Assembly (NCBI GenBank): GCA_007118045.1
Contig: SKTG01000026.1
Span: 1-22,420 of the forward strand
Length of the DNA: 22,420 bases
Source: Nitriliruptoraceae bacterium
GTDB taxonomy: Bacteria > Actinomycetota > Nitriliruptoria > Nitriliruptorales > Nitriliruptoraceae
Reading direction: 5' to 3'
Part shown: positions 22,241-22,420 of the stretch, piece after piece
Position numbering within the stretch: the first letter of the stretch is position 1
Layout of the letters: the number at the start of each line of letters is the position of its first letter
Made by a program: the position numbers and the translations under genes
The notes under the pieces: generated by a model
Database searches by the model: none
Seen by the model: only the letters and a program-made list of their open reading frames with translations
Told to the model about the DNA's origin: nothing

Positions 22241-22420
22241 GTGACCGACAAGCAGGAACCTCAAGGCACCGACGACCAGTCCCGACCGAACGACGAGCCG
22301 CGTGAGCGAGCCGACGGCTCGGCCGACGCCGCTTCGTCCGGCGACGGCCGCCGTCGCCGGCGTCGTGGTCGACGCGGGCGTGGCGGGCGTGGCGGCCGCG
22401 GACGGGGTGGCGCACAGACC
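22241..22420 (+). CDS. Probable RNase E/G family protein, N-terminal fragment
   Basis: A GTG at 22241 opens a frame that runs without a stop to the window edge (60 codons). The visible part is only a disordered extension: an acidic/polar stretch (VTDKQEPQGTDDQSRPNDEP) followed by an Arg/Gly tract (GRRRRRRGRRGRGGRGGRGR). Such RGG-like extensions are common in front of actinobacterial RNase E/G. The gene after TIGR03936 is very often rne/rng, followed by rplU-rpmA. No catalytic or S1 domain is visible here, so the call rests on context and composition. Confidence 0.6.
   Translation, partial: MTDKQEPQGTDDQSRPNDEPRERADGSADAASSGDGRRRRRRGRRGRGGRGGRGRGGAQT

Overview
The window is chromosomal DNA of a very high-GC bacterium. 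Third codon positions are almost all G or C and GTG starts are common. The order valS, folC, ndk, radC, mreB-mreC-mreD-mrdA-rodA, TIGR03960, TIGR03936, RNase E/G start is the conserved cell-shape and tRNA-synthetase neighbourhood of Actinobacteriota. A deep-branching, MreB-containing actinobacterium (Nitriliruptoria- or Acidimicrobiia-like) is my inference; no rRNA is present to confirm it. No tRNA, rRNA, insertion sequence, integrase, phage gene or CRISPR array was seen.

Layout. 1-741: the probable tail of an upstream gene overlapping a membrane-anchored, propeller-like protein of unknown role. 810-3449: valS, closed by a strong two-way terminator. 3522-5965 (minus strand): a tightly overlapped three-gene cassette. 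In transcription order it holds a 113-residue Asp/Ser/Ala/Gly repeat peptide, a JmjC/cupin_4-type Fe(II)/2-oxoglutarate oxygenase, and an Apd1/sucrase-ferredoxin-like [2Fe-2S] protein. 5966-6307: a divergent control region with a 23-bp tandem repeat. 6308-7252: a di-iron acyl-ACP desaturase. 7317-9994: folC, ndk and a short RadC-type protein. 9985-12941: a divergent pair, a minus-strand GT1 glycosyltransferase and a plus-strand gamma-aminobutyraldehyde-type dehydrogenase. 13157-19125: the rod-shape elongasome cluster mreB, mreC, mreD, mrdA (PBP2), rodA. 19400-22222: the radical-SAM TIGR03960 and TIGR03936 pair, followed by the start of a probable RNase E/G.

How the parts work together. The mre-mrdA-rodA genes encode the machine for side-wall peptidoglycan synthesis: MreB filaments, the MreC/MreD scaffold, RodA glycosyltransferase and PBP2 transpeptidase. 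valS, folC and ndk are housekeeping. Two accessory blocks interrupt this conserved order: the peptide/oxygenase/ferredoxin/desaturase block between valS and folC, and the glycosyltransferase/dehydrogenase pair between radC and mreB.

The most interesting candidate is the 3522-5965 cassette. A short repetitive peptide with a leader-like N-terminus is translationally coupled to an oxygenase and then to a redox protein. This suggests an undescribed peptide-modification or metal-handling system, but no biochemical function can be proved from sequence. Most transcription units are preceded by a recurring -10-like hexamer of the form TAGCCT/TAGCGT/TACCGT.
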